Origin: Muscardinus avellanarius
Taxonomy: Eukaryota; Chordata; Mammalia; Rodentia; Gliridae
Length of the DNA: 64,000 bases
NCBI GenBank assembly: GCA_963383645.1
Contig: OY726565.1
Coordinates: 30,488,534 to 30,552,533, forward strand
Reading direction: 5' to 3'
Shown here one piece after another: positions 1 to 9,873 of this stretch. The translations under genes were made by a program, and so were the position numbers. Within the stretch, counting starts at the first letter, position 1; each line of letters begins with the position of its first letter. The notes beneath the pieces are model-generated. The model did not search any database and was not told the origin of the DNA. It worked only from the letters and a program-made list of their open reading frames with translations.

Positions 1-57
1 TGTCATTAATGTTTAATTGAAATAGTGCTTTATATAATCTACAAACAATATCTTTTG

Positions 58-60
<3 letters not shown>

Positions 61-108
<48 letters not shown>
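61..108. repeat. (AC)n microsatellite
   Basis: A short TA run leads into about 20 AC dinucleotides. Confidence 0.95.
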
Positions 109-164
109 TGTGAATGTGTGACTGTTTTCTCCTAATCCCTGACTTACCTTTTCATTTTTTTAAA

Positions 165-345
165 TACAGGTCAAGTATTTCTTATCTGTAATAGTTGGAA
201 ACAGAAGTGTTTCAAATTTTGGAAGTTTTTTTGTTTTCTTTTACATTTGTATAAAACTTTACCAGTTGAGCATGTGTAATCTGAAAATCTGCAATCCAGA
301 ATGGTCTGACATCCAAAATATTCTCAGTGGATTTTGGACTTTTGC
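165..345 (+). mobile_element. Tc1/mariner Tigger-type fossil, fragments
   Basis: The start (CAGGTCAAGTATTTCTTATC) and the later block GTTGAGCATGTGTAATCTGA resemble the two terminal parts of an old Tigger-family DNA transposon, here heavily decayed and internally deleted. Family assignment is from memory of the consensus. Confidence 0.5.
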
Positions 346-504
346 ATTAGGCCTGCTCAACATGTAGTGTCTTTTGATGAACAGAAATTTAAATTTTAAT
401 GAAGTCCAGTTTATCACTTTTTTCTTTAACAGTATTTTGTTATATCTCTAAAAATCTCTGCTTATTGCTGAAGATTCCCCACTTAGTTTTATCATTATTA
501 TCAT

Positions 505-603
505 TTGAGATGGAATCTGTTATGTTGCCTGGGCTGGCCTTAAACTCCTGGGCTCAGCCTCCTAAACAACAGAAAGTATAAGGGTACTTGCTACTGTGTC
601 AGC
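505..603 (-). mobile_element. 7SL-type SINE fragment without ID tail
   Basis: Antisense of a B1/Alu-like monomer: GAGATGGAATCTGTTATGTT followed by a GCCTGGGCTGGCCTTAAACT block. It lacks the ID half found in most SINEs here. Confidence 0.65.
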
Positions 604-644
604 TTTCCCAGATTTATTTTCTAGAAGTTTTATAGTTCTATTGA

Positions 645-803
645 TCCTAGGGATTTAACCCAGGGGCATTCTGAGTTACATCCTGAACCCTTTTTATTTT
701 TTATTTGAAATAGAATCTCACTAAGTTGCTAAGGCTAGGCTCAAAGCTGAGATCCTCCTGTCCCTGCCTCCCAAATACTGGGATTACAGGCATGTGCCTG
801 GCA
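645..803 (-). mobile_element. B1-dID-type dimeric SINE
   Basis: The ID half (GGGATTTAACCCAGGGGCAT) comes first in the window, followed by a T/A-rich linker and a 7SL half ending GGGATTACAGGCATGTGCCT. This order marks a minus-strand element. It is the reference architecture for the other entries called B1-dID. Confidence 0.85.
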
Positions 804-1077
804 GCTTTTATGTTTTGATCTATGGCAGGTTGGATTAATTTCTGTGTTTGAACTGTGGTAAGAGTCAAATTTTATTTTTATATGAATATCTACTTGTTCT
901 ATCACCATTAGTCAAGGAAACCATTATTTCTCTCATTGAAATAACTCAGCATCTTTTTTTTTATAAATCAGTTGACTATACTGTTTACATGGTATGTCTT
1001 TTTCTAGTTTTTTTTTTATTTTTAGCACATCTATGTCTTTATATATAGTATTAACTAATTAATTTATTTATTTATTG

Positions 1078-1257
1078 CAGTACTAGGGATGGAACCCAGG
1101 GGCATTCTACCTCTGAGCTACACCCTCAGGCCTGTGTTTTATTCTTTATCTTGAAGCAGGGTCTCACTAAGTACCTGAGGCTGTCCACGAACTGCAGTCC
1201 TCTTGTCTCGGCCTCCCAAATGCTGGGATTCCAAGTGTGCACCATTATTCCCGGCTT
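1078..1257 (-). mobile_element. B1-dID SINE
   Basis: Complete copy with GGGATGGAACCCAGGGGCAT in the ID half; a TTTA-rich tail lies just left of it (1058-1073). Confidence 0.88.
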
Positions 1258-2013
1258 ATAGTTGTTTTTTAATAGCCCCCCTCCCCCCCAAAAAGCAGGT
1301 GTATTTTCAAATCCACTTTTATAACCTCTGAATTTTAATTAGGGTTTTTAGTACATTTATAGTTATTTTGAACACGATATGGTTGAGTATGTTCTTATAT
1401 CTATTCTTTAAAAAATGCTTCTAGTATTTCATCATTAAGTGTGGTGAAGTAGACTTTGGTAATTGTGATTGGTAGATTGCATAGTTGTTGTTTTTTTCTA
1501 TTTCTAGTTTACTAAGGATTTTGATCATGACCAGGTATTTTCTCTAATAATTTTCTGCATGTATTGAGGTATATTATCCATCCCCTTCCTTTTAGTCTTT
1601 CAAAAATCTATTTGTATTAAGCCATTTAAACATTCTTGGGGTAAACTTTGGCCATTCGTTTATTTAATTCACAGATTTTTATTGAGTTTGTATTCTAGTG
1701 CTAATGCTCAACTTCTAAGTGTGCCAAAAGGCTTGAAGGGGTATCCGGTTCAGAGAGTTGTAGGTATGGTGGGGAGGCACTTAAAGGTCTAATTTAAAGG
1801 TATAAGGTTTATCAATGGAATGGGAGAGGGGAATCCTACAAAACATTGAAAAGACTTAGTTTTTTTGCAGACTGAGATATGAAGTTATTAGATGGTTTTA
1901 AGCAGAGTGTGACACCTGAAAGAGTACAAGTGAATAGTAAGAATGCCTCAAATAAAAAGGTATGCTGTGGACAGTGTCACAAAAATGAGAGTCTCAAATG
2001 AGAATGCTGTATG

Positions 2014-2065
2014 TGTTGCCGGGGCTTGCACCCAGGGACTTCTACCACTGAGCTATACTTTGATT
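2014..2065 (-). mobile_element. ID-half fragment
   Basis: GGGGCTTGCACCCAGGGACT and TCTACCACTGAGCTATACTT match the ID half; the 7SL half is absent. Confidence 0.55.
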
Positions 2066-2163
2066 TCTTCCTGATGTTGTTGCACAGTGAGATGTTCCAG
2101 GCTCACTTCACTCTGGATTTGGTCATTTTTCTAAGGAACCTTGTTTATTGCTTTTTTCTTTTG

Positions 2164-2336
2164 TGCTGGGGCTGGCTTATACTCTGTGGCTTTCTACCTC
2201 TGATCTAGACTTTGAGTCCTTTTTATTTTTATTTTCTAAATAGAGTCTTGCAAGTTACTGAGGCTGGGCTTGAATCTGTGATTTTCCTGTCTCAGCTTCC
2301 CAAGTATTGGGATTTTGGTTCTGTACTACCACAGCT

Positions 2337-2338
<2 letters not shown>
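2164..2338 (-). mobile_element. Diverged B1-dID SINE
   Basis: The ID half is badly decayed (TTTCTACCTCTGATCTAGAC) but the 7SL half is clear (GTCTCAGCTTCCCAAGTATT). Confidence 0.7.

Positions 2339-2376
<38 letters not shown>
2339..2376. repeat. Poly(T) tract
   Basis: An uninterrupted run of about 38 T directly right of a minus-strand SINE head. It is on the wrong side to be that SINE's own A-tail, so it may be the tail of another, lost element. Confidence 0.95.
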
Positions 2377-2380
<4 letters not shown>

Positions 2381-2737
2381 AGAAAATGGCCTAGCCAAGC
2401 TAAAGAGTGAGTACTAAGTAAGCTAATTACTATTGGGGTGCCACTTTTCTCAGGACTAGGATGTGTGCATATGACTTAAATGATGTGTATGTATATACAT
2501 AAATTTCATGTAATATTATTCTATATTTATAGAAAACCGTGACTTCACAGTTACTCTCATCTCTAGCACTGTAGGGCCCATTCCAGTTTTACTCCTTTTT
2601 ATCTTTGTAACTCCATTCTCCTATGTTATGAATCCCAGCTTTCATTATTCTGTGGTATTTATTTTCCTTGTTAATCCCCCTCTGAATGACTTCTCCCAGC
2701 AGCCCTTGCTACCCCCATTCATAGGTAAGCTCCTTGA

Positions 2738-2960
2738 ACCCTATCTACGATAGATAGAATATTTGTGCCCTCCCCAAATTCATATATGAAAACCCTAACT
2801 TCTCAAAGTGGTGGTATGCAGAGGTGGAGACTTTGGGAGGTAGTTAGGTTTCCATGATGTTCTGAGTGTGGCGACTCCATGGTGAGATTAATGTCCTTAT
2901 AATAAAAAGAGGAGACACTGGAGTTGTGGATGTTTCTACATTTTATTTAGGACACCCAGC
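2738..2960 (+). mobile_element. MLT1-like MaLR solo LTR fragment
   Basis: The order GAATATTTGTGCCC, AACCCTAACTTCTCAA, a 'gtggagactttgggag' block, then ATGTCCTTATAATAAAAAGA and GAGGAGACACTGGAG follows the MLT1 consensus as I recall it. It is a non-coding ERVL-MaLR relic. Confidence 0.6.
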
Positions 2961-3107
2961 TGATGATGCAGTGAGCTTTCTATATCTGTGAATTCAGCAT
3001 CCTCAGGTAGAGAATAATTCAGAAAAAAACTCCATCTGTCCTGACATGTATAGACTTTTTTCTTGTCATTGCTGCCTAAAATATAGAGTAAAACAGTGAT
3101 TTATATT

Positions 3108-3283
3108 TCTCCTTCCTCCTCCTTCTTCTCCTTCTTCTCCTTCTTCTTCTTTCTTCTTCTTCTTCTTCTTCTTCTTCTTCTTCTTCTTCTTCTTCTTCTT
3201 CTTCTTCTTCTTCTTCCCTCCTCCTCCTCCTCATCCCTCTTCTCCTCCTCCCCTACCTCCTCCATCCTCCTCCTTCTTCTTCA
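3108..3283. repeat. (CTT)n / pyrimidine-rich microsatellite
   Basis: A TCC/CTT purine-pyrimidine asymmetric tract with a pure CTT core at about 3150-3216. It abuts the tail of the antisense SINE that begins at 3283. The poly-Leu/Ser open frame through it is an artefact. Confidence 0.95.
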
Positions 3284-3478
3284 CTGGGGATTGAGCCCAG
3301 AGGTATTCTACCTACAAACCATTCTCCCAGTCCTGTTTTATTTTTATTTTAAAACAGGGTCTTATTAAGTAGATGAGACTTTCCCTAAATTTATAAGGAT
3401 GGAAAGGATGGACTGGGACCTGCGATCTCCTGTCTTAGCTTCCTAAGTACTGGGATTATAGTCTTGTGCCACCACACA
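3283..3478 (-). mobile_element. B1-dID SINE
   Basis: ID half GGGGATTGAGCCCAGAGGTA; 7SL half ends TACTGGGATTATAGTCTTGT. A small insertion around 3395-3415 interrupts the middle. Confidence 0.8.
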
Positions 3479-3601
<123 letters not shown>

Positions 3602-3602
<1 letters not shown>

Positions 3603-3787
3603 ACTGGGGATTGAACTCAGGGGCATTCTACCTTTGAGAGAGACCCCTAACCCATTTTATTTGGAAACAAGGTTTCACTAAGTTGCTAATAGCCTCACTA
3701 AATTGCCAAGACTAACCTCAAACCTGCCATCCTTTGTGTCAGCCTCCCAAGGACTGGGAATACAGGCTTGTACCACCATGCTCAGCC
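3602..3787 (-). mobile_element. B1-dID SINE
   Basis: ID half GGGGATTGAACTCAGGGGCA; the linker is partly repeated (two 'cactaa..ttgc' blocks). Confidence 0.85.
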
Positions 3788-3823
3788 AGGTTTTTATTTA
3801 TTTTACTTTTTTGTTTTTTTTAA

Positions 3824-4018
3824 GGTATTGGGGATTGAACCCAGAGGCATGTTTCTGAGCTATACTATCAGTTCTTTTTATTTTTTATTTTGAAACATGG
3901 TCTCACCAGGTTGTTGAGAACCTCACTAAGTTGCTGAGGCTGGCCGCAAACCTATGATCTTCCTGTTTCAGCCTCCCACGTACTAGGATTATAAGCATAG
4001 GCCACCACTCTTGGCTTC
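3824..4018 (-). mobile_element. B1-dID SINE
   Basis: ID half GGGGATTGAACCCAGAGGCA; 7SL half ends GGCCACCACTCTTGGC. Confidence 0.87.
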
Positions 4019-4029
4019 CAGCTGGGTTT

Positions 4030-4170
4030 TTAAATCTAGAGTTGTAAGTATAGGGGAGAATGTGCACAGGTTATATGCAGGTACCACAGCATTTATACAG
4101 GGCATTTGAACACTGGAGGGTGTTTGAATCTGGAGGAGGCCCTGTAGCCAGTCATAGATGCTGAGGCAGG
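4030..4170. mobile_element. Possible Tc1/mariner (Tigger-type) fossil
   Basis: GGTTATATGCAGGTACCACA followed by 'catttatacagggcatttgaac' resembles terminal sequence of Tigger-type elements. Heavily diverged, so tentative. Confidence 0.35.
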
Positions 4171-4560
4171 TCAGTTCTGCTGTAGCACCCAGAGCCAGCA
4201 CAGGCTCTGAAGTCCCATGCTGAGCTGGCCTCCCATCTCCAGCTCAGACATCTTCCTCACCTGGGTGAGTCTGGTCAGCCTGTGCCTCCTGGTAGACGCC
4301 CTTCTCACCAGCTGGTGGATACCCTTTCTCCCGCTTGCTGTCTCACATCCTGCCATGCTGGGCCTCGTGCCACTGACGTTTCTGGAAGGGAGGAACAGTA
4401 CTGAGCCAGAGGTGGAGTGGGATGTGGGCTTCAGTACCCGATGGTCTCCCTGAGGTACTTGGCAAGGGCCAGCTGCTTAGTCTAGTTTGATAGTCACTGT
4501 GATAGTCAAGTGGACATTGTGTATCTTTAGAGTAGTTGCCAGCAGAATATAGCCCCCAGG
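4171..4560 (-). pseudogene. Possible degraded coding fragment, unrecognised
   Basis: This stretch is clearly GC-richer than its surroundings. On the minus strand it has broken frames with peptide pieces such as LAKYLRETIGY and QVRKMSELEMGGQL. It could be an old processed-pseudogene piece, but I cannot name a parent and it may be ordinary conserved noncoding DNA. Confidence 0.2.
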
Positions 4561-4740
4561 CCAAATATGCCAAGAGGATAGCCTGCTAGCTAACAATGGA
4601 GATTACATTTTCTGAGGGTTGTTAAAAATTGAAAGTAGGTTGCACAACAAGGGTCATATATGGCCCACAAAGCCTAAAGTATTTATTGTCTGACTTATAG
4701 AATGTGTGTTGACCCTACTTTAGAGGATCATTCTTTGTTT
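4560..4740 (+). mobile_element. Old hAT-type MER fragment
   Basis: GGTCATATATGGCCCACAAA then AGCCTAAAGTATTTATTGTC match the end of a widespread mammalian hAT-derived MER repeat as I remember it. The exact subfamily is uncertain. Confidence 0.45.
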
Positions 4741-4757
4741 GTTGTTGTTGTGGTGGT

Positions 4758-4922
4758 GGTACTGGGATTGAACCACTGAACTATACTCAACAACAGTATT
4801 TTACTTTTTGTTTTCAAACAGGATCTTGCTAAATTACTACACAATGACCTCAAACCCGTGATCCTCCTTTTTCAACCTTTCAAGTACTGGAACTACAGGC
4901 ATGAGTTACCAATACCAGATAG
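4758..4922 (-). mobile_element. Diverged B1-dID SINE
   Basis: TACTGGGATTGAACCACTGA opens a shortened ID half; a (TTG)n run sits at its tail side (4737-4757). Confidence 0.7.
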
Positions 4923-4944
4923 AGGATCATTATGTCTCAAACAT

Positions 4945-4955
4945 TATTTATGTAT

Positions 4956-4994
<39 letters not shown>

Positions 4995-4997
4995 TTG
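4945..4997. repeat. (TTTA)n microsatellite
   Basis: About 12 pure TTTA units flush against the tail of the next SINE. Confidence 0.95.
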
Positions 4998-5143
4998 TGG
5001 TCCTGGTGGAACCCAGGGGTCTCCACCTCTAGGCTACATCCCCGACCTATTTTATATTTTATTTTTAAACAGGTTCTCACTAAGTATCTGAGGCTGGCTT
5101 CAAACCTGTGCTATCCTCCTATCTCAGCCTCCCAAGTACTGGC
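4998..5143 (-). mobile_element. B1-dID SINE, 5' truncated
   Basis: ID half GGAACCCAGGGGTCTCCACC; stops after CCTCCCAAGTACTGG, so the first part of the 7SL head is missing. Confidence 0.8.
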
Positions 5144-5481
5144 TAAACATAATTTATTTTTAGAAATAAACAATAATAAACAATAATAAAAAAACAATAA
5201 TATTCAGAAACAATAATAAAAAATTTGAGACTGTCTTCCCTACAGAAAAACTCAATTCTTGATATTCTGTATTGCCAATTAAGTGCAGGCCCATATGCCT
5301 AGAAAAGGTTCAACAAGAAAGTAGCCTTTAGACTTTCTAATGCAAAAGACATAACCTAGATTCACACCTGAACACAGGCTCTGCCCTCTGTAGCTCGATG
5401 GCACTCAGATGGACTGCTGTCTGCACTTAGGTGACGCTGAGTAGAGGGCTCGGCATCTGACTTCAGAGGGAGACACGAGGG

Positions 5482-5560
5482 AATGGAGGTGTAGCTGAGT
5501 GGCAGGGCAGGTGCTCAGCACGAGCAAGGCACAGAACCCAAAAGTTAATAAAAAGGAGCC
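5482..5560 (+). mobile_element. Free ID element
   Basis: GGAGGTGTAGCTGAGTGGCA then CAGGTGCTCAGCACGAGCAA keeps the tRNA-like A-box/B-box order of ID elements, without a 7SL head. It is a retroposon, not a tRNA gene. Confidence 0.65.
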
Positions 5561-6223
5561 ATGGCACTCTGTACCTGTGCTACGTGCTAAGCACATTTCA
5601 GCTGCCTAGGTGGGTCATTTCTGTTAGAGCCTCCGTGGGTTTCTGTGTTGTTCACAGTTATTCATGTATATGCCTTCCTCCCCTTCTACACTCTTTATGC
5701 CTGATGGACAGGGACAGTGTTCCACTCTGTTGTTTACATTGAACACAGAAAAGAGTGTTGATCAAGAATTGAATTTGTTCTTTTCACAACTGGTATTCAT
5801 GTTATCACTATCATTTTTATTGATCCCTTTTTATTCTTAAAATTGACAAGAAAGTTTTCTCTGATATCTTTTGTTTTGCTTAATACTCTTCTCCTTATCA
5901 AAATCCTGTATGTCATTTAACAATACTTTTTTTCTATTTACTGAAGATAAAACATGATTTTAATGCTGGTCTCAGAAGCAATAATAAAAAATCTGTTGCA
6001 AGACTTTCATTATGATGACAGTGGGTGGTGTGTTTAGGTACTCTGACTTGGTCTAAATCTAGTGTAGCTTTTATTTTAGGACCCTTTTGCTGCTGTCTTC
6101 CTGGGGCAGTGACTTTAGGGCCTCTATTGAGGAGGAACAAAAGATCTTTAGCTGATATTGTTTCTTTGATTGTATGGCTTTTATCAGAGAGAAATATGTT
6201 GTTTGGGCTTTTTCAATTACCAG

Positions 6224-6420
6224 ATTGCCGGAAGAAGGAGGTATGGCCACCAACATTTCCATAACGCCATCCTCAATCCAGGTGGACTCCCCCAAAGGCT
6301 GCACAGAGGCCTGGCTTCCAGCAGAGGTCAGGCTTGCGCCTTCTTCCTGCCGTGGGCTGCAGTATGTGGCTGGAGATGGATTGCACCTGAGGCTGCAGGC
6401 GCAGGTAGAATTCCGCACAG
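6224..6420 (+). CDS. UBE3D: UBE3D internal coding exon (second exon by comparison with human)
   Basis: The exon begins after a polypyrimidine-poor CAG acceptor and ends at a strong GTGAGT donor. The reading frame enters with the last base of a split codon and leaves with one base over. Translation contains EEGGMATNISITPSS, LPAEVRLAPSSCRGLQ and GDGLHLRLQAQ, which I recognise as the N-terminal part of UBE3D. The protein is a cytosolic E3 that accepts ubiquitin from E2s such as UBE2C and is also reported to bind and inhibit the CPSF3 endonuclease. The residues before EEGG must come from an exon left of the window. The in-frame ATG at 6243 is therefore probably not the start. Identity rests on remembered family sequence. 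Confidence 0.9.
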
Positions 6421-6518
6421 GTGAGTTAGGAGTTAGGTTAGCACTTATTGGTTAGTGTTGAATCACAGGTGATTTTTAAGTTGAACTTTTCCAGGTGAAA
6501 TGGGTGTTGAGAAGATCA

Positions 6519-6521
<3 letters not shown>

Positions 6522-6594
<73 letters not shown>
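6522..6594. repeat. (GT)n microsatellite
   Basis: About 36 pure GT units, ending at the tail of an antisense SINE. Confidence 0.97.
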
Positions 6595-6598
<4 letters not shown>

Positions 6599-6763
6599 GG
6601 GGATTGAATCCAGAGAGGTTCTACCTCTGAGGTATTCCCCAAGCCCTCTTTAATTTTCTTTCAAACAGAGTCTCGCCAAGTCATGCAGCCTGGTCTCCCA
6701 CATGTGATATTCTGTCTCAGCTTCTCATGTACTGGGATGACAGGCGTGCGCCACTGGGCCTGC
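6595..6763 (-). mobile_element. B1-dID SINE
   Basis: ID half GGGGATTGAATCCAGAGAGG; 7SL half ends GACAGGCGTGCGCCACTGGG. Located 175 bp after a UBE3D donor. Confidence 0.85.
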
Positions 6764-7104
6764 CACCGAGGGCCTTTGTCAGCCACTTTGGTGTGCAGTC
6801 CAACATGTCACTTATCCTTTCTGAGGCTTCACTTACTTATTTTTAGTGTTTTGTTTTATTTTTTCTAAATGGACTGTTTTATGTTCTTAGATCACTTTTA
6901 GGTTGATATTCTGTGTTGCCAATTAAGTACATATCCATATGCTTTGATCCATATGTTTAGGTTGACAACAAAATTGAGTGGGAGGCACAGAGATTTTCCC
7001 TACATCCCCTGTTTTGTTTCTGTAATTGTAAAATTTTCTGGCTCAGGGATAGAATTTGATGTTTAAGTCAGTTTGCAATTGTGCAGGACCTGATCAACTT
7101 AAGC

Positions 7105-7250
7105 CATTAAATGGAAATTCATTCATTCAACAAGCAGTTGGGCTCATATCTGTGCAAAGCATTGATCTGGGTCTGGGAATGGAGAAGTGAGCATGCCAGC
7201 AAGGCCTCTGCTCGCACTGAGCCTACATCCTCATGGTGGGAGTGGACGCT
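7105..7250 (+). mobile_element. Probable MIR/L2-type fossil
   Basis: TTCATTCATTCAACAAGCAG followed by a 'gcaaagcattgatctgggt' block is typical of the 3' part of L2/MIR3-type repeats. Diverged. Confidence 0.4.
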
Positions 7251-7459
7251 GCAGAAACCATTTAGTTGCACACTGAGAAAAGTGCTCTGGGTACAGCAAG
7301 TCTGAAGAATGGAATGGGGGTGACTTAGGGTTCGCAAAGGGTGGGGAGTCAGGGAAGGCCACTCTGAGGAGTCAGTGTTTGAAAAGAACTGAATGATGGA
7401 AACTATCCCATCCTCACAGAGCCTGTTTCAAATGGAGAGACCAGAACATGTAAAAAAAG

Positions 7460-7560
7460 GCTGGGAGTATAGCTCAGAGGTAGAATGCCCCTGGGTTCAA
7501 TTCCCATTCCCAATAATACAAACACCAACTCACACACACAGATACACAGACACACACTCA
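7460..7560 (+). mobile_element. ID element with CA-rich tail
   Basis: GGCTGGGAGTATAGCTCAGA and TGCCCCTGGGTTCAATTCCC form the ID half on the plus strand. The tail has become CACACA/GACACA repeats (7528-7556). Confidence 0.75.
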
Positions 7561-7796
7561 TGTGACTGATGCCATACCTGTTATCAGAGAATGAGAATTC
7601 TTCCACCTGCACCCGAGACTTCCTTGCTGCCTCCTCTGTAACAGATGTTAAGCCTTTCCTCAGATGTGAGCCTTTTATCTGAGCCCCATGCAGCCTGATG
7701 GTGGGGAAGTAGCATCTTCCTGAGGATCAATTAGGAAATGTGGAGCAGTCCCCAGGCTTTTTTGAAAGGAAAGAGTAGTTTGAGGCAATATTACTC

Positions 7797-7823
7797 CTTT
7801 TTTTTTTTTTTTTTTTTTTTTTT
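7797..7823. repeat. Poly(T) tract
   Basis: Uninterrupted run of about 26 T in otherwise unique intron. Confidence 0.9.
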
Positions 7824-8830
7824 GCCTAGGAGTAACTTTGGCTAAAGTTCTGCCTTAGTGAGTACCTCGTTTGATATGTGCAGAGTTAGTTTTTGGAATA
7901 AAGGACAGAGGAAAAATGTATGGTGCTTAACTGGCATAAGATAAACACTAGGACTAACCATGGAAAGGAAGATGAGGTCACTGAGAGGAAAATCGACTAA
8001 CAAACCCCCAGGGTGTACCTCACAATGGGCGAGGAAGGGTGGTTTCAGGGAAGCGGCCTGGGTATCTGTGCCTTTGATGTCATCACCTTCTCCTTTAGCA
8101 ACAGTAACCACAGCAGCACTTTTGTGTTGAGTCTGGAAACAGGGTAAGGGCAGGCAGGAAAGACACCGCGTTTTCTAGGACTGTGGTTTTAGGAATAGAG
8201 ACCTTCAGGGACATAGCACTGGGTTGTTGTCCACAACAAATGTGAACATCTTTTTAAAAGTTTAAATCAGTGATCACTGGTTAACCTTCAGTGTAAGATA
8301 AAATAAATGAACTTTCATTTTCTGGTTTTCTTAACATTTGTGATCATTTGGTTCCTGTTTCTTTATACTTTGAAAATATTTTACTTGAATATCTGGAAAG
8401 GAAAAATTTCAAATGCCTGTTATGTTGTGTATGGAAGGCTATGCAAAGTAAATTTCTCTGCACTTAATTGCTTTAGTGCTTCCCTTTAACAGGTGGGAGA
8501 TAAATATTGGCGGAATGATTAAATGTCAGGTAGATGCATACTGATGTGAACATCAGTCAAACTGTATTGTAAAAAAATGACTTGAAATTTTGAGCATTTG
8601 GTAGTATTTCAGGGCTTAAAAAAGTGACTTTCAACTGTAAGGGCATCCTTTTCTGGATAACCGTAAAGGACATAATGCTACTGCAGTGTAGGTCAGGTTG
8701 TGGGCCCTGCAATGGAACTGGCTGCGTGGGTGGGATCTGATGCAGCACCAGCTTTGGACTCCTCCCAGCTGCATTGCTCTTCCAGGATTCCTTTGCATTG
8801 CAAAGTTCTGGCTTTTGCACCTGCTGCCCA

Positions 8831-8850
8831 GTGGCCAGCAGAGGGTGGTG
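8831..8850 (+). promoter_or_regulatory. CTCF-like motif
   Basis: GTGGCCAGCAGAGGGTGGTG fits the core of the CTCF consensus (CCANNAGRKGGC) well. It lies in a non-repeat, locally GC-rich patch of intron. Motif match only; occupancy cannot be seen. Confidence 0.4.
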
Positions 8851-9782
8851 TGTCCCTGACGATCTGTCAATTAGTTGCAAAAGACTGTTTTGGATGCCTT
8901 ACTTAGGTCTCTTTTTACTTTCTCAAGGAATAATACTGCTTATGTCACCTCAATGCTATAGGAATTTGTGCATCCTTAGAATTTAAGCCATAGAATTTTT
9001 AATTGCCAAGGCTTAAACTTTCTAACATCAGTTTTTAATCTTTAAAATATAAACAAATAACGCAAACCAAACTCGAATTGCTTTTTTCTAAAGGCTATGA
9101 CTTAATGTCTTCAGTTAGGTTTTTTTATAGGCAAATATTTTAGTGTCTTTTTTATCTGGGAAATGACAGTTTCCATTTTTATCCCAAATGAAATAACAAA
9201 CCAAGGGAATGTGCTCTGTTGTGCTGTTATTCCTGACCATGAGGGAAATACACATTTCCTACCACTTTCAGCGCTATCCTATGGCTTTTGTCAGAACTTG
9301 TGTTTCACTCTTGGAAGCGTGCACTCTTCTTAGGAGCTGTTCTGTTTCCAGGGACCGGTCCCATAAGGACCAGCTTGGAGGCCATTTCGTTTGTACCTAC
9401 TGGTAATATGCCAGGCTGGGCATAGACCTTGTTAGAACCAGATTAATCTTATGTTTACATTTTAGCATCTATTTCCTTGAAGTCATACTGATGGCAGACT
9501 ACAATAAGTATGAGAAATGGAAAATGGGGAAGATCAAGCAGTTAGCTTGATGTAGAGAAAGCCAGTTTAGCTCTGAAACACTTGGCAAAACCTGCTCTTT
9601 AAAACACTTAACAATGATTGCTTCTGGTTGAGTCATCTGATAATACTAATTAAATTGCACTTCTGGGTACATCATAAACGGTGTGTATTGGTGGTAATTT
9701 ATTGTGGCTTGTGAACCCACTAAGTATGTTGATATATTTGCTCCAAACTTCTAAGACTTGCTATTTCATTGATTTCCTTTAG

Positions 9783-9873
9783 AAATGATTTCAGTGTTTA
9801 ACCAAATCCCACAAGCCCAAGAATGTTGCACATTTTATTGCCAATCCTGCGGTGAAGTCATCATAAGAGACAG
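9783..9873 (+). CDS. UBE3D: UBE3D internal coding exon with first Cys pair
   Basis: This 91-bp exon follows a TTTCCTTTAG acceptor and ends at GTAAGG. It accepts one base from the previous exon and passes two on. It encodes MISVFNQIPQAQECC followed by FYCQSCGEVIIRD. The CxxC in YCQSCG, with the preceding CC, looks like half of a metal-binding site completed by the CxxC two exons later. The part before ECC is the least conserved stretch compared with my memory of the human protein, while ECC onward is nearly identical. Confidence 0.9.

Larger units (their letters stand above)
370..1660 (-). mobile_element. Ancient L1 ORF2 fragment, split by SINEs
   Basis: Blocks such as TTTAATGAAGTCCAGTTTAT (about 395-415), TAAATCAGTTGACTATACTG (about 964-983) and the 1500-1660 stretch read as antisense of the 3' half of L1 ORF2. 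It is decayed with no open frame, and three SINEs inserted into it later (505-603, 645-803, 1078-1257). Confidence 0.6.
6421..9782 (+). other. UBE3D intron, 3.4 kb
   Basis: It contains a long (GT)n with an antisense SINE, an ID fragment, a probable MIR/L2-type fossil (7105-7250) and otherwise unique AT-rich sequence from 7620 to 9782. A CTCF-like motif lies at 8831-8850. No further exon was seen. Confidence 0.8.

Noticed and set aside
3096..3368. Open frame with a poly-Leu/Ser run
   Set aside because: It is a translation of the CTT microsatellite running into an antisense SINE.
8557..8906. Overlapping open frames on both strands around a GC-rich patch
   Set aside because: Frames are short, mutually overlapping and unrelated to known proteins; local GC content explains the lack of stops.
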